DNA of 64,000 bases from Centroberyx gerrardi (lineage: Eukaryota > Chordata > Actinopteri > Beryciformes > Berycidae). The translations under genes and the position numbers were made by a program. The notes under the pieces are model-generated. The model saw only the letters and a program-made list of their open reading frames with translations, searched no databases and was not told where the DNA came from. Position 1 is the stretch's first letter; every line of letters starts with the position of its first letter. The stretch lies in assembly GCF_048128805.1 (NCBI RefSeq), contig NC_135997.1, positions 16,576,116 to 16,640,115 of the forward strand, written 5' to 3'. Below, piece by piece: positions 36,801 to 46,974 of this stretch.

Positions 36801-39800
36801 GAAGGTAAAAATGTTGGCACCAGATCTACCTGTCACTACTTGCACCAAACAGGTCAGGGGGATGTCATGCTCTCCAAGCAGAAGGTGGGAAATCTGGAAC
36901 CTCTGTGGAGACGGAAAACAAAAAAAAAATCAAAATGTTTGACTTACTGTAGGTCATTCTATTGACCCACTAAATGACCCACTAAAACATGAAATGGTGG
37001 TCTAAAATATGGGTAGTGTACTGCTTTGACTCCATCGGACTGAGGAACTATGATTATCAAGTTGCATTTAATATCATATTTGTTGTATGAGATCATATTT
37101 TCTCACGTCTTCGTTTTTGAAAATAAATAAAATTTAAAACAAGCAAAATCACTGACATGTGATGCAGTAAAGTAGTGGAGTTTTCCTTCCTCCTTGCCAG
37201 ATGCACCACAGATATACACATGGCTGTTAAAATATAAGCTTTACATCCAAGCTCTTCAGCAGTACTCTAGTGGGAATTGATTACACAAGTCAAAACACAA
37301 GTCTAAAATTTGAGTCACAACGCTGTCAGGATCTGTATGAGGAAGTTCAAAAATTTGGTTTTGACACTGTGATAAGGACGTCCAACCAATGACACTGTGA
37401 CAGTTATGACAGATATGCATTCACCTGAATTGGCATTACCTGAATGGCTAAAGACACAAAACACCACTGTCTGACACTCGTACAATAGCTATTAAAACTT
37501 TGCTATAGCTTGCACACATACCTGTTTAGGTAGAGTATCATGAGAGATGAAGGAGACCTTAAAGTTGGTGCATATCAGCTTCCCCCAAAGGTCATCTTGG
37601 CTGCTGTCAGCGCCGATGCATTTCCTCACAAAGTTCACCTCATTAACTACAATCTCCCCTGGTGAAAAGAAACAGGAAGGATTAACAAAAAAATATATGA
37701 GTCTAAAAACAATCCATCAGTACAGTTTCAAGAGAAGCATATAGAAAGTCAAAGATCAGAAAAATAAGGTAAAGGAAATGAAGTCCAGCTGGCCACAGAT
37801 TTGATTTTCTGAATGTACTGGACTTCCTCCATTTAGTTTGAAGGCATCCTGTCACCATGATAGAAAGTGATTTGTGCATTCCTCTTTTCAACTCCACAGA
37901 CTTGTTTAAGATGTGCACCAAAGCTTCAGTAGGCAGCCACGGTCACATGTTTGCAACTTTTTAAACTGATATCAGAGATGAAAGGCCCAAACACAGGTTT
38001 GAAACTCTGGTGCCACCGCAGGACACTAGATAGAAAAGACCATTCACAGTTTATCATGGTAATCTTCAATACCGCACAGAATTTTAATTTAAAAAAAAAA
38101 AAGTGTTCTGGTGATATGCTATATCTCGGTGTGTGCATGGGACTCAGAAACTTCAACCCTGAAACAAACTGCCACTGAAAAGTCAAATGATGCCTTTTCC
38201 ATGCTAACAATTGTACTTTGAGTGTGCACTAAAGCCAGAGTGATTACCATAAAATTAATTCAAATAAGGAAATCCCATTAGCACCAAATGATTGACAATG
38301 TTTAGATGTAGCTTAATGATCAATTAGCTCATGTTGCCAAGGACAATTCCAGACACTAAGCAGAGTTGTAGCTAACAGATCTATGCAATGCTTTCCAATA
38401 AAACTTAAATCTAGGATTTGTCTACTAATGAAAGTTAGATGAGATGAGAATGCTGTTCTGGGTGAACTTTAACTGTAATTTTAAACTCACAAGTTTTACA
38501 CTGACATCAAAACCCCTTATCATTAAAGACAGGCGCAAATAGTCCTACAGTGTTTTATCTTTCTGGTATGAACCTTGATTGAGTTTTATTGATGTTCCCA
38601 TTTCCTTTCAGAGGACAGGGAAGTAGGTGACAGTAATATGTCAGAAGCTTTCTGAATAATGTTGGTAAACATTACTATGGTTCACAAGCTTGCACAAGCT
38701 GTAAAAGATAATCATCTTCATCTGTCAATACCAGGCATGCAACTAAACAGCAGGCGAAAGTGACTAAATCGAATTTGAATGCTATACTGTAATGGTAGTA
38801 TGGTTGTGAGAAGTGCTGTTGGAGAGCCACAAGCTGACCAATTAAGAACAGCTGCTGCTGCTTTGCTAAAGGTTACTGTTGGGCAGGAAGGAGCCAAAAG
38901 AAATGCCAACAGGATCCTCACATGTTGAAAGTTTCTGTGATGGTTAATTGGTTAGTTTAGCTCAGCCACATTTAAGTCACACTATAGTGTTCAATATACT
39001 TCAGCTTTTAGCCGACACTATAGCTTTTCATACACTGTAGTTTTTATGGAGTAACATGACCCTTGGTCCATGGATCACAAAACGATTAATGCATGGACAA
39101 GAATGTTGCTGTTTAATATATTTCCCCAGAGCCTTTTTAAAGATGGGAACTGGGGCAGCCAGGGTGGAGTCCAACAGAAAGTCACATCAAAGCACTGCTT
39201 CAGAGCAGAGAAGTAGAGAGCATGAAGTGTAGAAGTTAGGAGACAAGGAGGCTGATCATGAAACATGTTTTCTTGTCCTGTTCAGAAATCAGGATTGGAA
39301 AGGAGCACACCCCCCAATTGTGGTGAATGCTGGCTGAAGATGGCTGGCAAGTTCATTTTACCAGGCATTTTAGTAGGCAGCCAATCAAAATTTGAACATC
39401 TTAAAATTTCTGTGGCGAGTGAATGAAAATTTACGCTTCCTGCCCAAACCATCCTAGCAGAACTTAATTTCCCATCATGCACTTGACAAATCCATCTCTT
39501 CCTCTCCTTGACTTCCGATGTAAAACTATAAAACAAGCAATCTTTTGTTTGCATTATAATGGTTGCGGTGAGGTATAAAACACACCATCTCAATAGTAAT
39601 AGTCTACCCTCACCTATCGACCTACTGTTAGCAACCTGGATGATAGATTAAGTTCTGGGTCGTCCCAGTACGTATCAACAGAGAACTTCCAGGATGGCTG
39701 CCAAAGCTGCATTCTACAATACACAAATTTGTGACCTTCTGTACCGTACCTACAGTATTTTTATGAAAAGACAGCGGAAAATCACACATCGTTTATCTGA

Positions 39801-42186
39801 TTATGATGCACGGCATGTATAATTTAACAAGCACAGATCCTATACAGATCAACGGTGCGTGTTCAATGCTATACATTGAAGCACTGCGACACGGTTAAAA
39901 TACCTAATTCCACTAACTTTACTTAAATACCACAAGGTAACGTTAAAGGCACCTACTGTTAAAGTATGTAGGGCAGCGAAGACGAGTTACTGTCTGCAAA
40001 TCCCCGTTACTGACTGTGGAATGTTATGTTTCACTTTTGTTTTCACACTGGGAGACTCTGTGGATTGAGTTCAATGCTGCTGGTCTGCTGTCTGTACATC
40101 TACAAATTACAGACATGACATGATGCGACATCAGGCGCATTAGAGATCGTTTTAGATCCATTTCTATACAGACCAACTTGATTTTGTGCCTCTGTATGGG
40201 AAACACTGCATCGCACAGTCAAAAACGCCCTCTGGAGGCCATCTGACGAAGCGCATCATCTCACCAAGCGTTACCTGACTGAATGACTGACTCACTGACT
40301 GACTGACTGACTGACCTGAATTTGCCTTGTGATGCCCTCAGCTGCGCCGTGGGAAAAAGGACAGAGCAGTGTATTGTGTCATTTGATTATATGAAGATGT
40401 ACTTCTTGGCGTCAATGGGTAGCTGCTCTAGCATAGCTAGCAGCCCCATAACAGATGTGGATTTTAGCAAGACTTCTAATTTACCTCCCCATTTGCCATG
40501 GAGGCAAATCAACAGCAAAAATATGTAGACCTGGGTCTAAAAAAAATACTCTATTACTTCCCTAAAGTAGGCTGCAAACAAAGGTATCTTTTGAGAGCGA
40601 GTCCAGACAAACCTTAAACAAATGTGATCAGTCCTGTCACCTGACAGACCACAACTACACTTTGCTTCCACATTTCCCTTACTTTCAAAGGAGGACACCT
40701 GTGTTTATTTACTCCAAATAGCACACATCATCACACTATGGAAAGGGTGTGTGCAGCCACTCCCAGGAGGCTCCCAAGTCACACAACTGTTCAGACTTTG
40801 CTTTAGACCAAAAGCAGACCTAAACAAGTAAACCAAAGGAAAGCTGTCCCATTCCAATTAGTGTACCATCGGTACACCTAAACCGGTAATAACTAATAAT
40901 TCCATATTTCCATCCTTTGTCTGATTAATGGGGCTTCAAAGCAGTTCTCTTGCTTAAAAGGTGGCTGCCCACGAGTGAGAGGTGATGACAGCATGAGGAC
41001 AGAGAGGAACTGTGAGAGAGAGAACTGAGAGAGAGCTTAGCCCTAAGCTTTTCCTCATGCAAATATCGCTGCCAGGGCCATGTTTCCAAATCCTCATGAG
41101 AGGGTCCACTCGCACTGTGAGAAAACAACAGAGAAAACAACAGGGAAAACAACAGCAGAAAGACCGCACATGCCGTCCTAACCAAGCCACAGTTCAAATG
41201 TGAGCAACAGAGCTGACTGCGCTGGGCTCGATAAGTAGATATTTTGGTCGGACAAGTTAATGTTGTCTCCAGCTGTCCGACTGGACAAGTGAAATAAATA
41301 GGTTTGAATATTATAACCGGCGTATTTATTGGAATATGACTGCCGTCTTTATGAATGAGAGTGAATGTCATTGTGAATGTCATTATGTACGGTTCAAATT
41401 TTTTAATTAAATCATATTCAACCAGTTTCTCAAATGAGGTTATTATGTAAACAGTCATGCAGAACCAAACCCAGATTGACCTTACAGAATGATTATGGAA
41501 TTATCTCTCTCTTTCGGCCCTAAAAAATACAAATTCTAATTGTTCTAGAATTTTGATATTTTGCATTCCCAGTACTACTAGGGTGCAGGGCTTGTTGAGC
41601 TCTAAAGATAGATTTCACTTCATAACAGTTATGTCATAACAGGGATGTCAAAACTTTGATGCTCAATATCTCAGAACTGCACTCTATCCAGATAGAACCA
41701 CATACATCCAAGATCACAAACTGTATCAGTGTTATGTAGAGCATCACCCATGACGCTCTACCTACACTGACAGATAATTATAGCCTGAATGAAGAGGGGG
41801 AAAAAATAATTTTAGTGTAGGGTGCTCGAGTTGATCAGAAATGATGAAAGACTGAGTCAGGAAAGAGACTGAAGAGCACTTGCACAGGGAGACAGGCTAC
41901 ACACACTCAGTAAGGAAGAGAGCAATAAGGATCTTCAGAAATTAAAAGTGGAAGTAGGGACAGATGGAGAGAAGAGGGCACAGACACTCTCAAGGGCTGG
42001 GGCAAAATTCTATAATAAGGAACTTCCCCAAAAATGCTAGGGTGTCGGCCTTATCCTTTAAGCTACTTTTCAAACACTAGTTTCTGTTGACTTTTGAGAA
42101 TGTTACGACCTACATCCATTACATTAGCAACATCTTCAAAGTCATATTCCTAATCCAAAACAAAAGGGTAGCGAGAATATTATATA

Positions 42187-42257
<71 letters not shown>

Positions 42258-45026
42258 TATATTTCCTCATTCTTGACTCAACTGACAGAGTTCTGGACGC
42301 TCTTGAACTCTGTGCATCAAAATGGAGTTGTACATAAAAGACAAGAAATTATTACTGAGCAGGCTCAATTTAGGGCGGCTAGGGAAGGGTAAGGATTGGG
42401 AAATAAGAGCAGATGTGGGCCAAAAAATTATGGCCCACCACAATTAGTCATCACCAGCCTAAGAACTGGGGTAACTTGCATTAAGTTAGTTTGAGACCGA
42501 CTGACCAAAGCTTTCTTCTGAAATGCTCTAGTTAGACCAGTCTGATGTAAAATTGTCAGTTGCATAAAAATTAGGATGACGTATTTGAGTCAGAATAGGG
42601 CACCACCATCCTTTCCCATGCTAAACCTATAGACTTTGTGATCAATTTTAGTGAAGAGTGTTGTTACCTAGGTAACGGCTTGAGTCAAACAGGAAATGTA
42701 ACACCAAGTGTTGCAAGCAGAACACAGGGAAGTAGCGTGCTTCACTTAGTTTATGAGCTTCATGCTGCAGTCTTTCAGCCTGTGATGATTGTGGTTGATA
42801 AGGGATTCTACAGAGCCCTCCCACATATCAAAAAACGTTTATGTGATTTGGACCAATTTCTTTTAAGAAAACTTCACTTGCTGTGTTTTTCGTACCGTCT
42901 TACCCGACTGTGTTGCAAACAGCCATTAATTCAGATGGAACCAATTTTCAATTGGACATTTTCAGATTTGTTTAATTTAATAAATCTAAAAAATATGAGT
43001 AACAAGAAACAAGAAATGCTTTGTGTTGTTATTATGAAGTAAATTACAGATTACAGGCCTTTTAACCAAAGCACACGTCTGCTTATTCAATAGCCTGTCA
43101 TAAATTGAAAACCATCCCACCCACCATGATCTGAAAATTACCATAAAAACCAATTAGCTTGTTAAAGTGTACTGAGGCAGACAGCATTCATGTCTGGTGA
43201 CATGTTTTTATTTAAATGGAGAGAATTGAGCATGACACATCCAAATGCGTCATGCTCAATTCAGAGGAACTTAAACTAGGCTGGTTCTCCACAACTCAGT
43301 GATGTGTGTTAGCTGTGTCAGCATTTTTGTAATTCATTTTTGTAAGAAATATTTAGAGACACATACATTATGTTTCTTGGGGCCTGGGTGGATACAATTA
43401 CCATTTGTCATTAATTTAGTTTGCAACATCTAATTTCTCATGCAAACAAGCCAGGCACTTAAAGATCTAACTAGCTAGTTAAAATTTCCCAATTGCCCTC
43501 TCTAAATCAAAATTTTGTATCAGACCAAACCACGTGAGCTGAGTGTACTGCCCTATCCCTATTCTTTGGAGTAATGCAGGAAATAAACTCACCTGGAAGT
43601 AACTTAGCCTCCAACTTTTTAATAGGTGGCTGGATATTTTTCTTCACATCAGTCTAGAGAGAGAGAACACAAGCAACAATGGGGTTTAGTTAAATACTAG
43701 CTCATCAGAAAGTTAATCAACAACAGTATGATAAGTCAGAGGGTGGCAGCACTAGAATTTTGTAAATCCTTGCTAGGATTAGGAACCAAGAAGGAATTCC
43801 AAATTGATTCCAGACTGATTCTGCTTATCAATTCCCAAGATTCAAGAGTGGTTGTCATACAGCTATGTTGAACACCATAAGAGCTGTCTTGGTTTGTTGC
43901 ATAAACAGTTACATCACGCAGCAAGTGATGATGACTTAGCCAAGTGCAATACTGCTCTGTTTACAAAGCTAGATGGAACCAAAGACGGGAACAATGTTGA
44001 CCACAGACCAACTGACAAGCACTTCAAAGTTTGGCTTCGCTTTTCAAGGGCAGAAAATAACACATAATAACTTAACGCAATTCCTGTATAAAAGTGATTT
44101 CGTTTATGGGAGTCAGCACTTCAAAGCCTTTGATTCTGCATGGTGTGATGTGGCAGAATGTTATGTTTTGACACATAGTCAACCAGTCCCAATAGTATTA
44201 CACAAATGTCACTCATTCTCTAGTAAACGCCATCAGGAACATTTACATGCCTTTGCTATTGCTTGCAGGTAAATAAATGATAAGTAAACATGAATATATT
44301 CCATCTGTGCATGTTTTTCTTAGATAGGCAAGAAGCTGGATCTTCCCAGGGTCCCACCCCACATCCCCTCTGAAAGTATGCACTCCATTCATTTTAGCTG
44401 GAATGGAGGAATGTCACTGAGCAGTGACAGGGTTTGGCACATAACTTGTCCACAGCTCAGTCCCCTTTTGTTCAGTTAGGCAAAGTGCATTATTGATATC
44501 CCATACTGATGTGTAATCAGTGCAATATTTGTTGTGGATCCTAGCTTGGTAGCTTTTATCGAAATACAAAACATTAGAAATGGTATAGGCCAAACAATTC
44601 GTATAATTTTATTCAATGTATTTGGACCATACCCACTTCTGTTAAGTGATTACTGAGACGATAGCAGGCGTAAATATAATCTAACATATGCTGATTTTAA
44701 AGATATTAAAGTACATTTATAGAAACATTATAGATTGTATAAAATGTATGTCGAAAATAAACAGAATCAGAATGGTTAAAATACAAAACAATTTCCAACC
44801 CTAATCTTTACAATTTCAATTTTTCTTCTCGCAGCACCGCAATCGCTAGCTAGTACTCTGGTCGCACGACAGCTTAATAAATGAATTCAAGAAATTAGGA
44901 AACACTGTATCGTGACTATCTAAAGTGAAAAGTATACTTTGTTTATATTAGTTATTAGCAAATACATACCTGGACAGGTGGAAGATAAGACTTGAAGGTT
45001 GGTTTCAAGGGTTTCACAGAAAACAT
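24267..45026 (-). CDS. mtmr10: Myotubularin-related protein 10 (pseudophosphatase), 16 coding exons
   Basis: Exons (high to low coordinate): 45026-44970, 43653-43593, 37658-37522, 36902-36830, 34269-34127, 31705-31612, 31440-31293, 30503-30416, 30217-30129, 29141-29011, 28860-28791, 28253-28183, 27613-27441, 27328-27158, 26752-26570, 24887-24267. All junctions are GT-AG and keep frame: 2310 bp, 769 residues (human 777). The start MFSVKPLKPTFKSYLPP and the end SFPFSPVGNLCRRS...KIWLSTETLAN-like match human MTMR10. The N-terminal part is a PH-GRAM domain (about 35-160), then the myotubularin phosphatase fold (about 190-560). The active-site HCSDGWDRT of working family members is replaced by LEEEDRDLN-type sequence: Cys becomes Glu388 and Arg becomes Leu394, so no catalysis is expected. 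It probably acts as an adaptor for active myotubularins on membranes. Confidence 0.96.
24888..26569 (-). other. mtmr10 last intron
   Basis: 1.7 kb intron with one SINE (25741-25966); nothing else is recognised. Confidence 0.8.
25741..25966 (-). mobile_element. tRNA-derived SINE
   Basis: On the minus strand the head has a box-A match (TAGTGGTCAGAGAG) and a box-B match (GTTCAAGCCCC) at tRNA spacing. The body (CTTGAGTGAGTCTCTGAGTC, CCAGAGGTGCTGCTCTCC) and the tail (GGGGATCAATAAAGTGCC) are familiar from a widespread fish SINE family. It lies in the last mtmr10 intron, sense to that gene. Confidence 0.85.
26570..26752 (-). CDS. mtmr10: mtmr10 coding exon 15
   Basis: Acceptor CTCCACAG, donor AAAG|GTAAAT; 183 bp, residues 503-563. 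Encodes DFAKSKSIRLGEEKVLHFPP then VWDWSQQFSIKDQTLFNNP and GAVKTFRRTK. Confidence 0.95.
27158..27328 (-). CDS. mtmr10: mtmr10 coding exon 14
   Basis: Acceptor TGTCTCTCAG, donor ACG|GTGAGG; 171 bp, residues 446-502. Encodes SPLFMLFLDCVWQMMNQYPA then FEFTETYLTVLSD and FLFNCPRQHAEHLT. Confidence 0.96.
27441..27613 (-). CDS. mtmr10: mtmr10 coding exon 13 (dead P-loop region)
   Basis: The acceptor is an unusual CCAATAAAG|AG; the donor is GAG|GTATGC; 173 bp, residues 388-445. Encodes EEEDRDLNCVVSSLVQLMLD. Counting back from the LMLD landmark shared with active MTM1, the catalytic Cys is Glu388 and the Arg is Leu394. It continues GFQSLVQKEWVMAGHRFLDR. Confidence 0.95.
28183..28253 (-). CDS. mtmr10: mtmr10 coding exon 12
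   Basis: Acceptor ACTCAAG, donor CAAG|GTAAAT; 71 bp, residues 364-388. Encodes SFLKRSAEIVYLLDGKNASV and ILQ, leading into the position where active relatives have the P-loop. Confidence 0.92.
28791..28860 (-). CDS. mtmr10: mtmr10 coding exon 11
   Basis: Acceptor TTGTGTGCAG, donor TCAG|GTATGT; 70 bp, residues 341-364. Encodes DPFEESEEKWLSSIENSQWL and EYVR. Confidence 0.95.
29011..29141 (-). CDS. mtmr10: mtmr10 coding exon 10
   Basis: Acceptor TTGTGGTAG, donor ATAG|GTGAGC; 131 bp, residues 297-341. Encodes ICTAITKSHPQRSEVLRSDL and DKNLPNIQEIQSAFVKIRQ. Confidence 0.94.
29142..30128 (-). other. mtmr10 intron between exons 9 and 10
   Basis: A 1 kb AT-rich intron. The segment ATATACTTTTGCATGC...GTTCACAAACTTTGGAGCATGG (about 29650-29805) resembles the termini of fish Tc1-type elements, but I cannot define ends. 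Confidence 0.4.
30129..30217 (-). CDS. mtmr10: mtmr10 coding exon 9
   Basis: Acceptor CCTTCTAG, donor AGAG|GTAGTG; 89 bp, residues 268-297. Encodes LWCWNHPNGSALVRMASI and the QQRRVDQR stretch. Confidence 0.94.
30416..30503 (-). CDS. mtmr10: mtmr10 coding exon 8
   Basis: Acceptor CTCTTCAG, donor CCT|GTGAGT; 88 bp, residues 238-267. Encodes LPEYFVVPVSLADQDLKQYS then FFTDKRIP. Confidence 0.93.
31293..31440 (-). CDS. mtmr10: mtmr10 coding exon 7
   Basis: Acceptor GCATCCCCAG, donor CCAAG|GTATCA; 148 bp, residues 189-238. Encodes GEQINGTVPGGGLQTPLFD then EWDREIKRTGAAEWRVCSIN, the start of the myotubularin core. The Gly/Ser-rich linker of the human protein is much shorter here. Confidence 0.95.
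31612..31705 (-). CDS. mtmr10: mtmr10 coding exon 6
   Basis: Acceptor TTATTCCAG, donor CAG|GTACAC; 94 bp, residues 158-189. Encodes VCLAIAHYCHPADPQLLFGF and EYLGRQYNGSS. Confidence 0.94.
31706..34126 (-). other. mtmr10 intron between exons 5 and 6
   Basis: 2.4 kb intron without recognised exons. It contains a 21-bp palindrome with two CAGCTG E-boxes (33840-33860). The start-like sequence TAGGGTTGTTCGATATCC near 33771 may be a hAT end, but no partner was found. Confidence 0.6.
33840..33860. repeat. 21-bp palindrome with paired E-boxes
   Basis: ACAGCTGATG-T-CATCAGCTGT: 10-bp perfect arms, each containing the E-box CAGCTG. It is intronic; regulatory use is speculative. Confidence 0.6.
34127..34269 (-). 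CDS. mtmr10: mtmr10 coding exon 5
   Basis: Acceptor CTCTCAG, donor AAAG|GTGAGC; 143 bp, residues 110-157. Encodes VNDTKGKKKVLGSNQKLKF then YCKDFRIVRFCFDEAGPESAKK, the end of PH-GRAM, nearly identical to human. Confidence 0.96.
34270..36829 (-). other. mtmr10 intron between exons 4 and 5
   Basis: 2.6 kb intron carrying a short hAT-like MITE at 35652-35939 and a 22-bp inverted repeat (TGTGTTGGGA/TCCCAACACA, 36242-36263). No coding signal. Confidence 0.6.
35652..35939. mobile_element. Short hAT-like MITE
   Basis: Begins TAGGACGGAGCGATAA and ends ATCCTGCCCTA, imperfect inverted ends of the TAGGGC...GCCCTA type. It is flanked by ACTCTAAA (35644-35651) and ACTCTAAC (35940-35947), an 8-bp duplication with one mismatch, the size hAT elements make. 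At 288 bp it has no coding capacity. Divergent ends suggest an old insertion. Confidence 0.6.
36830..36902 (-). CDS. mtmr10: mtmr10 coding exon 4
   Basis: Acceptor CGTCTCCACAG, donor CAG|GTAGAT; 73 bp, residues 86-110. Encodes RFQISHLLLGEHDIPLTCL..., continuing PH-GRAM. Confidence 0.95.
37522..37658 (-). CDS. mtmr10: mtmr10 coding exon 3 (PH-GRAM start)
   Basis: Acceptor TTTTCACCAG, donor CAG|GTATGT; 137 bp, residues 40-85. Encodes GEIVVNEVNFVRKCIG... then LWGKLICTNFKVSFIS, the first strands of the PH-GRAM domain. Confidence 0.95.
40277..40315. repeat. (GACT)n microsatellite
   Basis: About nine imperfect tandem GACT units. Confidence 0.8.
42188..42254. repeat. (TA)n microsatellite
   Basis: About 33 pure TA units in an mtmr10 intron. 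Such tracts extrude cruciforms readily and vary in length. Confidence 0.95.
43223..43262. repeat. Hairpin, 14-bp perfect arms
   Basis: GAATTGAGCATGAC at 43223-43236 is the exact reverse complement of 43249-43262, with a 12-nt loop, in mtmr10 intron 2. Confidence 0.8.
43593..43653 (-). CDS. mtmr10: mtmr10 coding exon 2
   Basis: Acceptor CTCTCTAG, donor CCAG|GTGAGT; 61 bp. Encodes TDVKKNIQPPIKKLEAKLLP plus one base (residues 20-40), matching human IKKLEPVLLPG. Confidence 0.92.
43654..44969 (-). other. mtmr10 intron 1
   Basis: 1.3 kb AT-rich intron; nothing recognised. Confidence 0.7.
44970..45026 (-). CDS. mtmr10: mtmr10 coding exon 1
   Basis: Encodes MFSVKPLKPTFKSYLPPVQ (residues 1-19); human begins MFSLKPPKPTFRSYLLPPPQ. 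Donor CAG|GTATG. The start was chosen by family match; ATG has A at -3. An in-frame upstream ATG is possible by alternative splicing (see findings). Confidence 0.9.
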
Positions 45027-45083
45027 CGTAAATGTTCGTCCTATGAAAGATACTTCTAAACAGACGCCTGGCAAGCGCTGGTT

Positions 45084-45560
45084 GCTGCCAGTGGAAAAAA
45101 AACCAAGTAAAAGAAGACTCCAACAAAGTTTATGTTACCACTTAGCTGGGTAAAACAAAGACGTCCGTGTGTAAAATATTCATCAGGGCAGGCTGGATGA
45201 GCTGGATGACTCCTGCATCTCGATCAGCACACAAGTAGCAGGTTACGCTAGCTGGCAAAAAAAGTTGTCACAAGTTAACGTTAAGACGTCGGTGCTGGCA
45301 AATGTGGTGGCTAGCTAGCTAGCATAAAGTCATTAGTTTAACTTTATAAACGCCACCGTCACGCTGAGATAAACCGATACCCAATTAGCTTGCTAGTTTA
45401 TCGATACGCCTCTTCTCGTAGGCCTACATTTCCACCTGTTACTGCAGCAGCTGACGATAGTGACTTCCTCAGACTCCGATTAATTCAGCCAAATACACAG
45501 TACCTGATGCTGCTGAGGACTTAACGGCCATGTTTATATCGTTGGGAGGGAAGATGTAAG
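45084..45560 (-). promoter_or_regulatory. mtmr10: mtmr10 promoter and noncoding first exon
   Basis: A donor CAG|GTACTG at 45504/45503 closes an exon containing ATG GCC GTT (ATG at 45529-45531) in a good start context (A at -3, G at +4). The next exon has acceptor TTTTTTTTCCACTGGCAG before 45084 and a second possible acceptor GCTTGCCAG 17 nt further on. The exon start is not visible. CpG density rises here as at a promoter. Confidence 0.55.
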
Positions 45561-45843
45561 GTCTATAGATTGTATAAGGTTAAGAAAACGACGACATTAG
45601 CATTCATGTTTCCTCAACCAACGTGCGACACAGCACTCGGACCCAAATATCTTTGCATTAGCAATCGAAATGCATTTATCTAAACACTAAAGCTTTAAAA
45701 AAAAAACACACGGTGCGACATGTGTGGACCACATTTACGCTTTATTATAGCCTACTCGTCCCATTTCAGCCAACTGTGTTGTTTATATCCGCAAAACTTT
45801 ACTTTACCTTGTAATCCTCAACCTAGGGAAGTCGAGACAGCCC

Positions 45844-45874
45844 GAGGAGGAGGAGGAGGAGGAGGAGGAGGAGG
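45844..45874. repeat. (GAG)n triplet run
   Basis: About ten GAG units just upstream of the mtmr10 promoter; purine-strand asymmetry could favour triplex DNA. Confidence 0.9.
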
Positions 45875-46207
45875 GGCTCAAACAGCTCAAAGCTCTTCAA
45901 CTTGTAAAGTTGTCACATGACCAGATGAGAGCCCTCGGAATCTTGTTTAGGTCAGAAAAGTCAAGACCAGTGTTTATTAGGCTGGCAATAAAGTGCAGTC
46001 ATATAAGAATATTCATTTAAACTAGAAAATGTTACCCTTACAAACAATTGTTAAGAAAATGTGAAAATATTAATGTCGACGAAGATGGTCCATGTACCTA
46101 GTAGCAAGTCATTTTTTGCTAAACGGGGAATTGGGGAAATATCAACTCTTCTACTTCTCAGTAGGATCTGGATATAGAGAGTCACATAGTACTGTGGCTC
46201 CACCTGG

Positions 46208-46336
46208 TGTGGTCCTTTATAACCTGGCAGAGCATGGCTCAAGTACTAGGGGTTCAATTCCCAATGCAACCATGCTGGAAATTAATGCACTCATGGTACT
46301 GGAATGTGCTTTGGATTAATCCACCAAATAGCATAT
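46208..46336 (+). mobile_element. tRNA-derived SINE fragment
   Basis: The head has a box-A-like CTGGCAGAGCATGG and a box-B match (GGGTTCAATTCC). The tail GTGCTTTGGATTAATCCACC...AAATAGCATAT corresponds to the common fish tail CGCTTTGGATAAAAGCGTCTGCTAAATGGCATAT. It is degenerate. Confidence 0.75.
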
Positions 46337-46529
46337 GGTGATGTAGTGGAAGTTGAGGCAGATGGTATACTGATAAGGGGGAGTGGATGCACTTTGACCC
46401 ACCATGCAATTTACTATAAGGATAATTGCTTACTGGTGTGTGTATGCCTATATAATAAACTTTCTATATAACACCTATCTAAAGGCAGAGTTTAGAGGAA
46501 GACATAAAACAACAAAAGTAAAATATAGC

Positions 46530-46972
46530 CTAAAAGGATGAGATAAAACAGGAAACACAATAGGTTAAAAGAAAAAAAAAGATAAATGTGTGAAAAGAAA
46601 TGAGATAAAAAAAACAACACAAGGTTAGAAGTGTGTAAGATCGAAAACAATTACCTAAAAGCAAGTCTATAAAAGTGTATTTTAAGAACTGATTTAAAAG
46701 ATGACATTCAATTATAAGTTCCTCAGGCAGGCTGTTCCACAGTTTAGGGGCTTTGATGGCAAAAGCACAATCACCGCTACTCTTGAGTCTAGACTGAGGC
46801 ACAGTCAGAAGGCCCGGCTGCACTCCAGCTCAAAGGAAAGTAATAGGTCTGCAATGCGGATAGGGCCCAGACCTGCTTTAAACATGATCAGTAAAATCTT
46901 AAAATCAACCCTATATCTAAGTGGTTACCAGTGGAGATGCTAAAATGGGGGATACATGGTTTCTTTGTTCGG
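46530..46972 (-). pseudogene. L2-type LINE, C-terminal part of ORF2 (minus)
   Basis: The minus strand reads HWLPL..YRVDFKILLIMFKA and then LLTVPQSRLKSSGDCAFAIK and APKLWNSLPEEL, the signature end of fish L2/CR1-clade ORF2. Frame is broken once. It is part of a rearranged element running to 48118. Confidence 0.85.
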
Positions 46973-46974
46973 TA

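Larger units (their letters stand above)
37659..43592 (-). other. mtmr10 intron 2 (5.9 kb)
   Basis: Largest intron of the gene. It contains a (GACT)n tract (about 40277-40315), a 12-bp tandem repeat (about 41119-41155), a 67-bp (TA)n run (42188-42254) and a small hairpin at 43223-43262. A 177-codon open frame on the minus strand (40925-41458) has no recognisable domain and is probably chance. Confidence 0.6.

Noticed and set aside
40925..41458. 177-codon open frame on the minus strand inside mtmr10 intron 2
   Set aside because: The translation has no domain. Its hydrophobic LLFSLLFSLLFS stretch comes from a 12-bp tandem repeat (about 41119-41155). It is the longest unexplained frame but within chance for six frames of 64 kb.
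46230..46275. tRNA-like boxes A and B
   Set aside because: The stretch does not fold into a tRNA cloverleaf and is followed by a SINE tail, so it is a SINE head and not a tRNA gene.
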